Assembly (NCBI RefSeq): GCF_040436345.1
Contig: NC_133221.1
Coordinates: 30,158,589-30,222,588 of the forward strand
Origin: Pagrus major
Lineage: Eukaryota > Chordata > Actinopteri > Spariformes > Sparidae
Reading direction: 5' to 3'
Length of the DNA stretch: 64,000 bases
This document shows positions 26,301 through 34,604 of the stretch, piece after piece. The position numbers and the translations under genes were made by a program. Positions within the stretch are counted from its first letter, which is position 1. Each line of letters begins with the position of its first letter. The notes beneath the pieces were generated by a model, which saw only the letters and a program-made list of their open reading frames with translations, searched no databases and was not told where the DNA came from.

Positions 26301-29300
26301 GATGTATTTTGGTGCTTTACATTGCCCTCAGACAGCCCTTTCCTTTGGCATAATACAGTGTGCAGCAGCAAAACTGGCTGACGGTAATGTAAAGTGCCAA
26401 AATGTATCACTGCCGGTGCTACCACAGTGTTGTTTGTACATCAGGGAATTGCCTTCCTCAGTCTTCAGCAGTAACTTCTGCTGGTAAGTGTGAGACATTC
26501 ATGTTGCTCATGTCTGCATCTTAACAACCAGTTACAAGTGAGTTTGGTGTCACGCATGTATTGCTCAATGTTTTGCACAGGGAAGGCAACTACAATGAAT
26601 GGTCAAACTTGTGTAAAAATTGCTCTGATATGACAAAATTGCAAGGTTGCGCAGAATTCACAGGGAATAGCTGATTGATCTAGTAGGAAAATGCCAAACA
26701 TTTGTAAGATAAAGCCAGCAGTTCAAAGACAATGTTAACATGTAATGCATTACAGTTAGGAATGGGATCGAAAGATTTTATCGCAGATCGCGATCAAAAC
26801 CACTCATAGTAAGTTGATTGTGGTGAATTTTTGTTATCGGGATGATCATGAATCGAGATGATGCTGAATATCGTCACAAGTGACTTGAAAAAGCTGTCCA
26901 GCCCGGTGACGTACAGTCCTTTGTTGGTTTCTTAATTCATTTGGAGTTGCCTAAGCCTGTCACCATGGCTGAAGGCATGGTTTGCACATTGTATCCCTCA
27001 CAAAAACGAGTTAAATCAGATGTGTGTAAATCAGATGTATTTCATTTTATTTATTTATTTGTTTACTAAACAGGGACAGTGCACAGCCTCTTAGCTCTAC
27101 TAGAGTTAGCTTTAAACTAATTTATATCTGCAGTCCCTGGGCAGGAGACAAGAAAAGACAGAATAAGAAAATAGACATTACAGTGTAAACAGTTACAAGA
27201 CAGCACATATTCACTGTACAAAAACATCATTATGGTGAAAATACAACAGATTCCTAAACGAAACTAAAAAGCAGGAGACGTATTTAAGATTCAATCAAAT
27301 CAATCAAAACTTTATTTATAGAGCACTTTTCATGCAGGGACATGCAACACAAAGTGCTTTACACATGAAAGAAAAAACAATTACAAGGAAAGCCCCACCC
27401 TCCATACTACACACACACACACACCTGCACACTCTCACTACTGACAATAGGGAGACATGGCAATAGGGAGACATGGCATGGCACTGAGGATTGAGAAGCG
27501 CCACCTGTTGGGCCGTCCACACTGGGAGGAGTCGCAGGCTGTGCCACAGGGGGCGCCAGCGCCCAGGCCCCCCGGCCCCGACAGACAACAACCGGCCGGG
27601 CCGAAGGGACCCAAGGACAGCACCCCCAGCAGCAGCCCAGACACAGCTCCCAGTGTGGAGGACCCCCCCTGAGGAAACACTGGAGTTAAACCTAAAAACT
27701 AAAAACATGAGATAGGATAAAAACCCTGACAAAAGATAAGTAAATAGAGTGAACAGTTAAAGGGATAAAAATACATAAGATAATAAATAAAATAGTACCA
27801 ATGATAAATAAAACAAATGAAATTATATAAGATTAATATCGTCTTAAAAAACAAGACAAAAGCAACAACATAAAATAAGATAGAACCACATAAGAACGTA
27901 AGAAGAATTTAAAATATTAGTTAAAAGCCTGATTGAAAAGGTGTGTCTTTAACCTTCCTAACCTAACCTAACCTTTAAGATTGTATGATTGATTCTTTCT
28001 AAATAAAAAAAGAGTTTCCTATCTGTGAGGCAATAGATATACTTAATAAACTACTTAATAAAGTGTTTCTAGATTGTTTTAGTGCAATTTCAAGAGTTTG
28101 AAGAACATTTTTGGATGATTATGAGGATATTATCATGAATCCCAGTTATGTTAGATAGCATAATCTTGAGATGACATTTTCATATCGTCCAATGCCTTAT
28201 TACACATATACTTGATATTCTATAGACTAACTGTATAATCATTTGATGTGTTGACTTATTGAAAATGACAGTAACCATCAGTTGCAGGCTTCTCATTGGC
28301 TCCTGTGCTGCTGCTGTCTGTGTACTCTGCTGATCAACATGTCTTCTCTCATCAGTGTGACACTCCCTTGAACTTTGTGGTGAGGTACAAACCTGACGAG
28401 CAGCCCCTGCTCGTCCCTCACCATGACGCCTCCACATTCACTATTAACATAGCTCTCAACAGCAAAGGCATTGACTATCAGGTAAATGAGGAGGAGCTGG
28501 CAGGTAATAGAAGCTACAGGACATGATGATGCAGGTGATCTGCACTTTCTCTGCTTCTCTGCTCCATCTCTTATCATCGCTGAATGCTGGACAGGGAACC
28601 GAGCTGAGGCTTTTCTTTTTTCAGCAGGAGCTGCGAGGGGCGTGCACACACTCCAGATGAGCAGTGTCTATGCGAATGCTTGCATGACTCCTTTCTGTCT
28701 GTGTGTTTGCAGGCTCAGTTTGACTTGGCCTTTGTAGTTAGATATAAACCAGATGAGCAGCCCTCTTTGAGACCACACCATGACGCCTCCACATTCACTA
28801 TTAACATTGCACTCAATCAGCTGGGCCCTGATTATCAGGTGAGTGTGTTCAGAGGTCGGTAGAAATGTGACTTGTTCAACTTATAGTTCATGGTCACTAC
28901 AGAGCTTACCAGTTGAATTATGTCTTTATTGTGGACTTCTTACCAAGAAAGTTAAAGGAACTTTTTGTTTTTTTAGGAATTTACAGAATTAGTATATAAA
29001 ACATTGAATGTTTTGATAAACATTTTTAGAGCTTCGATCATGTCTGTCAGGAAACACCTGTTTGGCTTTAAGCATCATTGTTCCCAGAATGCTGCATACG
29101 TCAACTAATTATTATTAACATATGAGTTTTTGAATATACTGAGAGTAGCTCAAACAACAGCATAGCACAAAGCATGGTGCTGAAATCAGAATCATGTAAC
29201 TGAAAATGGATGCCATCATATTTCTGGCATGTACATCTACATCCCTGGTGTTTCAAACTTTCCATTTGCGTCATGTCTGTGTTTGTGAGTCTGTCTTCTT

Positions 29301-31301
29301 TGCATGGCACATGGAGCTGAAGCAACGAGCCTTGTTTTTATTGTTGCATCCATGTTGTTTCCCTGCATCTCCAATAAACTGGATTAAACAACCAGCCATT
29401 AGGCCACACTATCAGAGATTTACATATAATTGACGAAGAATACTATTTCTATCGTCTGTGAAGCTATTGCAATGATGTGATATGCAGTGTGTAATTAGTC
29501 GTGCACGGTTTTCGGAGGGTTAAAGCTAACTTTTCTGAATATTTACATTGTTTAGGTATAATAAATGTATAATATTTGATTAATATTTAAATTCTAAAGC
29601 CAGCACCAGTGGTTGTACCTGCAGTATCACAATTAATCACTTAAATTCTCAAATTAAAGCCAGTATTGTGGAGCAGCTCAATTGATTTGAAGAAGGAAAA
29701 ATTGAGTATTTGGATCAATATAATGATATAATGATAATATATGTTATTTGAGCTTATCTGCTCAGGTGGATACATTCAAAAACGTAATTTGCCTTAAACG
29801 TTGACTTTTAGTACATAAGTTTACTGTAAAGTGTCACATTTAATGTTTTAAACCTTTTCTATCATGTTGAGTCATTGTCTATATATCAAATAACTTAGTC
29901 TGATTAAATTCAACTAATGTAGACTTATCCATAGAGCAAAATGTGTTCATTAAATGATTACATGTTATCATCTACATCTACATAACTGTAAGTGTTTATT
30001 ATTCAAGTATTAGACATAAAAGAAATGCACTTATTAAAATAATAATGATAAATAAATCACACATCTTGATTTGTAATTTATACACATGGACTCAACATGA
30101 TAGAAAAAATAAATGTGACCCATTACATTGAACTTCTGTAATGGAATTTAGATGGAAAATTAAGTAGCTGTTTTAGGCTAATTGTTAGTTTTTTGAAGGC
30201 AGATAAAAAAGAATGTAGGGAACTATTGATTTACACTACACACTTTACACATTTTTGTAGTCTCCAAATAATTTCTGGAGCTTCACAGTAAAAAAAGCAT
30301 TCTGACTAAAAAACTGAAGTAGATGGGGACTTGTTTTAAAATGGAAAACAAAAAAAAATCAGGAAACAACCAAAACAAACAAACAAACAAAAAAAGGGCT
30401 CCATACAGCCAACAGACGTTATTTAAACCCTTGTTGTGTGGTCGAGCTCATGCACCCGCTTCAGACTTTACTGAAGTGGGTGACTGAAGCCTTTAATCTA
30501 GCACCCACAGTGATTTCCGTTTAAAAGGGAGTAAACAACATCTTCTTAAAATCAATTTGGGATCTCTGGGCTTCATGAGGATCTGGACGAGCTGTATGGA
30601 GCCATTTTGTGTTTTTTTTATGTTTTAAAACAAGTCCCCATCTACTTCAGGTGTGTAGGAAAATGCTGCAGTGCTGTTTTACTGTGAAGCTCCAGAAATG
30701 TTTTGTGGGAACTTCACCCAACTAGATAATGATGGTTTTATTTCTGGGTAAACCTGTCCTCTAACATGGAAATAGTAGTTTGATAAAATGATCTTGACTC
30801 ATGGTCCACTTACTCACTTTTTCCTGGACTTTCATTCAGCTCTCATGGTCTTTAAAATATTTTATTTATGTAGCACCCTTCACACATAAAATGTGTACTT
30901 GGTGTAAATGCTGCTCCACACAACAAAGCACATGGAGAGCAGAGGAAACAAGCAGAACTATTAATAATCTGGGATCTGGGAAGTTTTTAAAAACTCATTG
31001 TGCCTGTGAAATATGTCCACCCATGGATTAAAAGTTGTTTGAAACACTTTAAATATTTGATTATTTGATTGTTTGAAACACTTTAAAAATGGGGGATGAT
31101 TCCAGCAGGAATTAAACTCATGCCTGCCTCATGTTGTGACTGCAGGGTGGCGGATGCAAGTTCCTCCGCTACGACTGCTCCATCAATGCCCCTCGCAAAG
31201 GCTGGGCCCTCATGCACCCGGGCCGCCTCACTCACTACCACGAGGGCCTACCTACCACCGCTGGTGTCCGCTACATCGCAGTGTCCTTCGTGGATCCCTG
31301 A
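5233..31301 (+). CDS. plod1: Procollagen-lysine 2-oxoglutarate 5-dioxygenase 1 (lysyl hydroxylase 1), complete
   Basis: This ER-lumen enzyme hydroxylates lysines in collagen X-Lys-Gly using Fe(II), 2-oxoglutarate, O2 and ascorbate. Coding exons: 5233-5323, 9046-9137, 9367-9500, 11809-11972, 14659-14771, 15623-15686, 17182-17279, 17852-17953, 18102-18233, 20797-20918, 21101-21205, 21406-21531, 22866-23007, 23212-23325, 24479-24544, 25467-25571, 25695-25841, then 28356-28481 or 28713-28838, then 31146-31301. With one of the two duplicated exons, all junctions stay in phase and give 732 residues (human about 727). Visible features: signal peptide about 1-23; N-terminal glycosyltransferase-like region ([12 protein letters not shown]); NIT and NYT glycosylation sites; C-terminal dioxygenase core with PHHDAST (iron His and Asp), THYHEGLP (third iron His) and [12 protein letters not shown] (2-oxoglutarate Arg). 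One intron is GC-AG. Confidence 0.96.
6576..7362. mobile_element. hAT-type non-autonomous element (MITE) with target-site duplication
   Basis: Perfect 15-bp terminal inverted repeats (TAGAGCCCGACCGAT at 6576-6590 and its complement at 7348-7362) bound a 787-bp element. They are flanked by an identical 8-bp duplication ATAAAAAC at 6568-6575 and 7363-7370. The 8-bp duplication indicates the hAT superfamily. Inside, CGATAT/ATCGGCC words are repeated near both ends. No transposase frame is seen. It lies in plod1 intron 1. Confidence 0.93.
7970..8330 (+). repeat. Retroelement-like fragment with a near-perfect hairpin
   Basis: At 8161-8188 and 8203-8230, 28-base arms pair at 27 of 28 positions around a 14-base loop. 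The left arm translates in one frame to GGFGIKHL, a motif type common near the ends of LINE reverse-transcriptase frames. The hairpin may therefore be an inverted duplication of a LINE piece. It lies in plod1 intron 1. Confidence 0.5.
9046..9500 (+). CDS. plod1: plod1 coding exons 2-3, start of the mature enzyme
   Basis: Exon 2 is 9046-9137 (92 nt) and exon 3 is 9367-9500 (134 nt); the bases between are intron. They encode [19 protein letters not shown] and then [12 protein letters not shown], part of the N-terminal glycosyltransferase-like domain shared by PLOD1-3. Splice sites are TCTTCCAG/acaac, AAG/gtagga, GTAAG/gttct and AAAG/gtacag. Phases are 2 to 0 and 0 to 2, matching their neighbours. 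Confidence 0.92.
9501..10557. other. plod1 intron 3, left part
   Basis: The block at 9520-10210 has the look of old repeat sequence and contains a 77-codon open frame, but I could not assign it to a family. A solo LTR was considered, but no matching target duplication or clear TG...CA ends could be fixed. No exon is seen. Confidence 0.35.
10558..11495. repeat. Dispersed percomorph repeat block (MITE with nested repeat)
   Basis: The block starts with GGGACAGTTAACCCCAATTT and ends near 11470-11495 with ACCCAAATTGTTGAACTAT, which reads as a diverged inverted copy of the start. Inside, GTCGAATATAATGGAAC at about 10652 is mirrored by GTTCCATTGTATTCAAG near 10989. A second known fish motif (CATAAAGACTCGAATCAGGG, AAACAGCTAACCTGACTCTG) is nested at about 11090-11160. 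It fills much of plod1 intron 3. Confidence 0.65.
11809..11972 (+). CDS. plod1: plod1 coding exon 4
   Basis: The exon is 164 nt and encodes [16 protein letters not shown] through [11 protein letters not shown] of the N-terminal domain. The acceptor is GACACAG and the donor GTACGT. It completes a Ser codon begun in exon 3 and leaves one base (G) that forms Gly with exon 5 (GGFIGYLP). The phrase FLGSGGFIGY is strongly conserved in lysyl hydroxylases. Confidence 0.93.
13620..14130 (+). repeat. Dispersed repeat family A, long copy
   Basis: The right part (13815-14125) matches copies at 3195-3380 (inverted) and 47285-47590. The left part (13630-13830) matches 24970-25190, including GTTTATGATGCCTGTATGTTTT and GATTTTTGAAGCG words. 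The right end AAAGTTGCTTTAA is inverted relative to the left end of the 47-kb copy (AAAAGCAACATTATGTAG), which supports a TIR element. It lies in plod1 intron 4. Confidence 0.7.
14659..15686 (+). CDS. plod1: plod1 coding exons 5-6
   Basis: Exon 5 is 14659-14771 and exon 6 is 15623-15686; the rest is intron. They encode [37 protein letters not shown], then [17 protein letters not shown]. The NIT triplet corresponds to a conserved N-glycosylation site of lysyl hydroxylase 1. Donors are GTGAGA and GTGAGT. Confidence 0.92.
16020..16440. repeat. Dispersed repeat family B, copy 1
   Basis: The block begins with GCAGATGGGGACTTGATTT, has ATGGCTCCATAGCTCGTCC inside, and ends in GTGAAGCTCCAAAATGTTTT followed by GTGGACTACAAAAATTCACCC. 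The same words, several inverted, occur at 30255-30720. It is probably a TIR-bearing MITE in plod1 intron 6. Confidence 0.65.
16835..17085 (-). repeat. Dispersed repeat family C, copy 1
   Basis: The block ends with AATTACACCTTAA. In reverse complement it shares words with 61650-61910: a GGTGTAATTTGT end, TAGCTAGCTAC/GTTAGCTA runs and the ACTGAACACAGC region. This suggests one MITE family inserted in opposite orientations in plod1 intron 6 and upstream in the Nudix gene. Confidence 0.6.
17182..18233 (+). CDS. plod1: plod1 coding exons 7-9
   Basis: Exons are 17182-17279, 17852-17953 and 18102-18233. They encode [44 protein letters not shown] with the Cys pair of GCTVCHED, and [20 protein letters not shown]. 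The last phrase lies in the central domain common to the PLOD family. The exon 8 donor (AAG/GTCTATT) is weak, and the intron after it is only 148 nt; the reading frame nevertheless continues exactly. Confidence 0.92.
20797..21531 (+). CDS. plod1: plod1 coding exons 10-12, with a GC-AG intron
   Basis: Exons are 20797-20918, 21101-21205 and 21406-21531. Exon 11 encodes [20 protein letters not shown]. To join to exon 12 ([20 protein letters not shown]) in frame and without extra residues it must end at 21205, so intron 11 starts GCAAGT and ends TTTAG. This is a GC-AG intron with an otherwise consensus donor. A GT at 21210 is phase 0 and would put exon 12 out of frame. Exon 12 carries the conserved [17 protein letters not shown]. 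Confidence 0.92.
22866..23325 (+). CDS. plod1: plod1 coding exons 13-14
   Basis: Exons are 22866-23007 and 23212-23325. They encode [34 protein letters not shown]-like sequence, then [16 protein letters not shown] and [13 protein letters not shown]. These match the conserved PLOD region before the dioxygenase domain. Splice sites are TTTTTTAG/ggg, AAG/gtcagt, TCTCAG/gga and GTG/gtgaga. Confidence 0.92.
23660..23810. repeat. Dispersed repeat family D, copy 1
   Basis: The block contains GAGCTGTCCACTTGTGATCA and ACCAGGTCTGAACA. It resembles 50735-50850 (inverted) and 51590-51660, both in rhoa intron 1. It lies in plod1 intron 14. Confidence 0.6.
24479..25841 (+). CDS. plod1: plod1 coding exons 15-17
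   Basis: Exons are 24479-24544, 25467-25571 and 25695-25841. They encode [16 protein letters not shown] (with a conserved NYT glycosylation site), [20 protein letters not shown], and [20 protein letters not shown] up to MYPGYYTK. This is the start of the Fe(II)/2-oxoglutarate dioxygenase fold. Exon 17 ends in phase 0, which lets either duplicated exon 18 follow. Confidence 0.94.
24965..25190 (+). repeat. Dispersed repeat family A, partial copy
   Basis: The block shares CAGGGATGACACA, CTCTGTGGCAAACACAAGTT and TTTATGATTTTTGAAGCG with 13630-13830. It lies in plod1 intron 15. Confidence 0.6.
26229..26475. repeat. Long inverted repeat (fold-back element)
   Basis: Arm 26253-26326 and arm 26383-26457 are inverted copies of about 75 bases at roughly 90% identity, around a 56-base centre. 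Shared words include AATTCCCTGATGTAC and CTGTGGTAGCACC. Weaker pairing extends outward to about 26229 and 26475. It is in plod1 intron 17 and is probably a MITE. Confidence 0.85.
26755..26900. repeat. hAT-like relic
   Basis: A short block of GGGATCGAAAGATTTTATCG and GATCATGAATCGAGATGA words resembles the TATCG-rich ends of hAT-type elements in fish. No ends or target duplication could be fixed. Confidence 0.3.
27290..27720. repeat. SINE-like dispersed repeat and GC-rich block
   Basis: The segment at 27295-27365 (ACTTTATTTATAGAGCACTT, ACACAAAGTGCTTTACACAT) matches a very common fish repeat tail. It is followed by a CA run at 27410-27425 and a GC-rich stretch at 27500-27665, where all frames stay open because of composition. 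No exon of plod1 lies here. Confidence 0.55.
28356..28481 (+). CDS. plod1: plod1 exon 18a, alternative iron-binding exon
   Basis: This exon has 42 codons, phase 0 at both ends, with acceptor CTCTCATCAG and donor GTAAAT. It encodes [16 protein letters not shown], then [19 protein letters not shown] and SKGIDYQ. The HHD supplies the first two Fe(II) ligands (His and Asp) of lysyl hydroxylase. It is homologous along its whole length to exon 18b, 231 bases downstream, but differs at the start (CDTPLN against AQFDLA), before the iron motif (LLV against SLR) and at the end (SKGI against QLGP). No stop, frameshift or damaged ligand is seen. It joins exons 17 and 19 in frame, so it looks functional. 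Confidence 0.88.
28713..28838 (+). CDS. plod1: plod1 exon 18b, canonical iron-binding exon
   Basis: This exon has 42 codons, phase 0 at both ends, with acceptor TGTTTGCAG and donor GTGAGT. It encodes [16 protein letters not shown], then [19 protein letters not shown] and QLGPDYQ. The [19 protein letters not shown] start matches mammalian PLOD1, so this is the orthologous exon. Use of both exons 18a and 18b would keep the frame but duplicate the strand that carries the His-x-Asp pair, which would probably misfold. Mutually exclusive use is therefore inferred. Confidence 0.94.
30255..30720. repeat. Dispersed repeat family B, copy 2, with long inverted arms
   Basis: The left arm (about 30257-30400) and right arm (about 30590-30715) are inverted copies: TTTCTGGAGCTTCACAGTAA on the left against its complement near 30678-30700, and GAAGTAGATGGGGACTTG on the left against its complement near 30633-30650. 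It matches the block at 16020-16440. It lies in the last plod1 intron. Confidence 0.8.
31146..31301 (+). CDS. plod1: plod1 last coding exon, third iron ligand and 2-oxoglutarate site
   Basis: The acceptor is GACTGCAG and 51 codons run to TGA at 31299-31301. The peptide has [31 protein letters not shown] (the His after THY is the third Fe ligand) and [12 protein letters not shown], whose Arg binds 2-oxoglutarate. The DP terminus matches PLOD1 exactly. Confidence 0.96.
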   Translation, partial: GGGCKFLRYDCSINAPRKGWALMHPGRLTHYHEGLPTTAGVRYIAVSFVDP

Positions 31302-33015
31302 ACACCCAAAGATTGCACACATCACCGGCTAGTCCAGACCAAACACCAGACCATCTCTCTATGCATTACTTTTGCTTTAATGATGTGGTATCTTCCTCGT
31401 TTAAAGAACTCTGTGCAGTTTGTGACTCTGATCCACCTTTATTAGCAGTGCTCTATAATATAATGAACATAAAAAGAAATCCCCTCGTTAGTGCAGAACT
31501 GGGCTAAAAGTAACACTCCATTCAAACCCTCTCACATGAGATCTTTTTAAGTAGAAAATGTTTGTGACAAGCAGCCTGCATATATCTTAGGTCAGCTACA
31601 GCTGTTCTTTGAGACCTACTAAGCATAATGAGTATAAGTTACATGTGAGCAGAACTAGTGTTTTTGGTGTAGTCAGGACTGGATTATCAACAGGCAAAGC
31701 TGACAATGGCCCAGACGTCCAAGTGTTTGACAGGCCTAGATCAACTGTGTGCCAGTGAGTTTATCATACTTTGTGCTGACTGGTTTGGGAATGTGCACCA
31801 CTCCATCACAATATTAACTGAAATGATAAAGGTCCTCTGAAGCAGTGAGTAGTACATCATTTTGAGGCACTTTGTTGTGAAGGAGAGTCCAAATGTAGTT
31901 TAAAGACTTATTTCAGCTGAAGGTGCAATATGTAAGAAATGGCCAGAATGTTTGGTTAAAACATTCAGAAATTTAACGAACATTACAGACAGAATGAGGA
32001 AATATTTGATCATTTTGAATTGGCATTTTAATTTTGATAAATCCAACATTGTGCCTTGGATTGTTTTTGAGGGAAACAGAGTTTTGGAGAAGAAATTCAA
32101 ACTTAGAATTTTAATATTTACAATATTAATGAGGTAATAATAGTAACTCAGAATTCTTTTTTCCATAAGTGAATAAACAAGCTGTTCTCAGAGGAAATAA
32201 GGTCCCAGAACACTGTTTGAAGCTAGAATGGTGGCAGGGTCCGCCACATATAACTAAGTAAAACAGTATAAATTGTGTTGTCCTTTAAGGTCAGTTTGTT
32301 TATTCAGTCATGAAAACAAAGAGAGTTTGTTTATTTAGTTTGTGTAGGCAGAAGAAATGTCTAAAAATGATTCAAATGTCTTCCTGCAAAACTACATAGT
32401 GCACCTTTAATTTCACATATATATTTTATATCAAGACTATATTTCACTCATGCATTGAGCCCTTCACATGATTGCTACAAACTCCCCATCAGTTACCACA
32501 TCATCACATCTTACTGTATAGAGCAGCTCTGACGCCACTGTTTGGTCTGGAGTGTGTGTGTGGTGTGGATCAGTAATCCAGTTGATCCCGTTGTGCCTTG
32601 AGCTGGACTTCTCTCAGGAAGTCACCACAAGTCCAGCTTAGATTTTTTTTTTTCCAAATATTTTTTGGAAAATCTTTATTGTTGAATTTGACTAACATTC
32701 TTTTCTCTATCCAAAGCAGTTATTTTTCAATAGCATCTTGAACTGAGACACTCCAAAGCCTGTTACACCTCTTATTTATTTTTTCTATTTTTGATGAAAA
32801 CAACACTCCCATGTTTTTTTTTTAGCATTTTCAATATTAACCACTTTATGTGGGATTTCATATTAGAACCAGAGCTCACTTTTGTTCTGCTCTCACTGAT
32901 CTTGCTTAGCTGAGTTCATAAATGTGTAACGTACTCACACAGTTGTCATTTCTTACTGCTGAAAACCATCGCTGTGCTTTGAACACAACTTGAATAAAAC
33001 AGTGAACCCAACTGA
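31302..33015 (+). other. plod1: plod1 3' UTR
   Basis: This is untranslated sequence after the stop. A canonical AATAAA lies at 32993-32998, followed by a G/T-rich stretch, so the main end is probably near 33015. A TIR element at about 31920-32407 is inserted in it and carries its own AATAAA (near 32171), which could allow a shorter form. Confidence 0.55.
31920..32407. mobile_element. TIR-bearing MITE (family E) in the plod1 3' UTR
   Basis: The left end AGGTGCAATATGTAAG (31921-31936) and the right end, whose complement reads AGGTGCACTATGTAGT (32391-32406), are inverted repeats. The inner part (TTTTGGAGAAGAAATTCAAA, AATAAACAAGCTGTTCTCAG, GGTGGCAGGGTCCGCCACAT) recurs at 33397-33590. No coding capacity is seen. 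Confidence 0.75.
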
Positions 33016-33396
33016 AGTGTGTCTGAGCTGTGATTAAACTACAGTCACTCTGACATGTCACATGAGGGTCAAACTAATGAACTCCATTATTTATTAGAAA
33101 TAAAACTCACAGGTTTGGAAACAATTACTGAAATACTTCTTATAGGGGAGTGAATCCCTCTTCGTGAAAAGCTCAATACTTGAACTCTGGAACTTCTGTG
33201 TTGTGCTGAATGCTGGTCACTAGTTTATGTTAGCGGACTCCATTTCTAAACTACTGTTAGCTACTGTTGCTCTCTGTTAGCAAAGCGAAAGAGGCGCTGA
33301 CACAAGACACTCAAGAACGTGCATGAATTCACATCCTTCGGGCTGTTGGGGAAAATCCGACATGAGTCCTTCAACAAGAAATCCACACAGCATTAA

Positions 33397-33592
33397 AAGG
33401 GTACTATGTAGTTTTGGAGAAGAAATTCAAAATCAGAATTTTAATTTTTTCAATATTAATGAGGTAATAATACAAACTCAGAAATGTTTGTTCCACAAGT
33501 TAATAAACAAGCTGTTCTCAGAGGAAAATAAGGTCCACAGGACACTGTTTGAAGCTAAAAAGGTGGCAGGGTCCGCCACATATATAGGTACT
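33397..33592 (+). repeat. MITE family E, second copy (truncated)
   Basis: It begins GGTACTATGTAGTTTTGG and shares long blocks with 32080-32260, including ATTAATGAGGTAATAAT and AGGGTCCGCCACATAT. It lies between plod1 and tpx2. Confidence 0.75.
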
Positions 33593-33599
33593 GCAAATT

Positions 33600-34380
33600 C
33601 AGATGCAAACTCAAAAGTATCCAATATTCAAAAATCTATATTAAATGATTCACAGTCAAAAAACTAAATTCAAGTCTCTGCTCAAATAAAATTCAAGTAA
33701 AATTCAAGATTGAAATTCAGACCTGAACATCAGAACACCTGAGCAACACCGTCTGTCCAGGCTGTAAAAAGTTTGAATAGAAACAGAGTGAAGAGGAGCT
33801 CCATTTAGGCTCAACAGCTCATCCAAAAGTTCACGACACAGCAAACTTACCTACAGGTGATGAAGGCTGACTGTTGCGCCTCAAACTGCCCGAGTCTCAT
33901 CCAGAAGCTGCACTTGAACACACTGCAAAGAGGACTGACGGCCAACAAAGACCGAGGCAATACCTTTCTATACCGCCACCACGTGGCATTAATGGGCTGC
34001 CCTACGGATTCTACCTGCTCAATCAGGCAAAAAACAACCACCAATAAGGGTCGACTAGTACCAGTGGTGCAGGACACACCGCAAAAGTGAGGGCCACAGT
34101 CGCAAACAGACAGCCCCTATACTGCCTGATGGCCGTGAAGGCCCAGACACACGTCAGCCTAAAACTGTAGGCAATCAGCTGCAGTCTTTGTGGTGTGTTC
34201 AACTGCAGCTTTTAGGCCAAGACACAGGCGACGCAACAGTCAGGCTTTGACGCCGCCAGTTCTTTGATGTCACTTTGGCCCTTAGCGTTCGAATTTGACC
34301 AAGCCAATTTCAACCACCAAGTGTTTCTTTTTTTTTTGTATTTAAAATGTTATTAATAAGTCAGTCATTCTACATGAAAT
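33600..34380. other. Intergenic, unclassified, possibly an old element
   Basis: The block at 33850-34110 is richer in GC and is open on both strands for about 75 codons. On the minus strand it ends at a GTAAGT-like donor near 33850. I recognise no protein family in either translation. CAGACACACG and CAAGACACAGGCG words at 34140-34260 suggest repeat origin. No supported gene. Confidence 0.3.
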
Positions 34381-34392
34381 CATAGGACTTAT

Positions 34393-34604
34393 GCTGATCA
34401 ACCAAAACATTAAAACCACTAATAGACCAAGTAAATAACACTGATCATGTAGTACAAAGCGATGCTCTGCTGGCTGCTGACCTTGGGTCCTGGCCTTTGT
34501 GTGGATGACACTTGACACACACCATCCACAGATGTGAATCAAGTAAAAACAACCTCACAGCAACCACACTCAACAGCAGCTGGTTTTAATGTTGTGGATG
34601 ATGG
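34393..34604. mobile_element. Internally deleted Tc1-like element
   Basis: The ends are GCTGATCAACCAAAACATTA with AAAACCACTAATAGA on the left, and GCTGGTTTTAATGTTGTGGA on the right; they are inverted repeats typical of a common fish Tc1/mariner family. Between them, CCTTGGGTCCTGGCCTTTGT resembles a remnant of that family's transposase frame. The coding part is mostly deleted. Confidence 0.65.

Noticed and set aside
27316-27732. Open frames on both strands in the GC-rich block
   Set aside because: Several frames are open at once because of composition, and the block is attached to a common fish repeat.
28356-28481. Exon 18a as a dead exon copy
   Set aside because: Frame, ligands, length, phases and both splice sites are intact, which is unlikely for a neutral relic, so it is called as coding.
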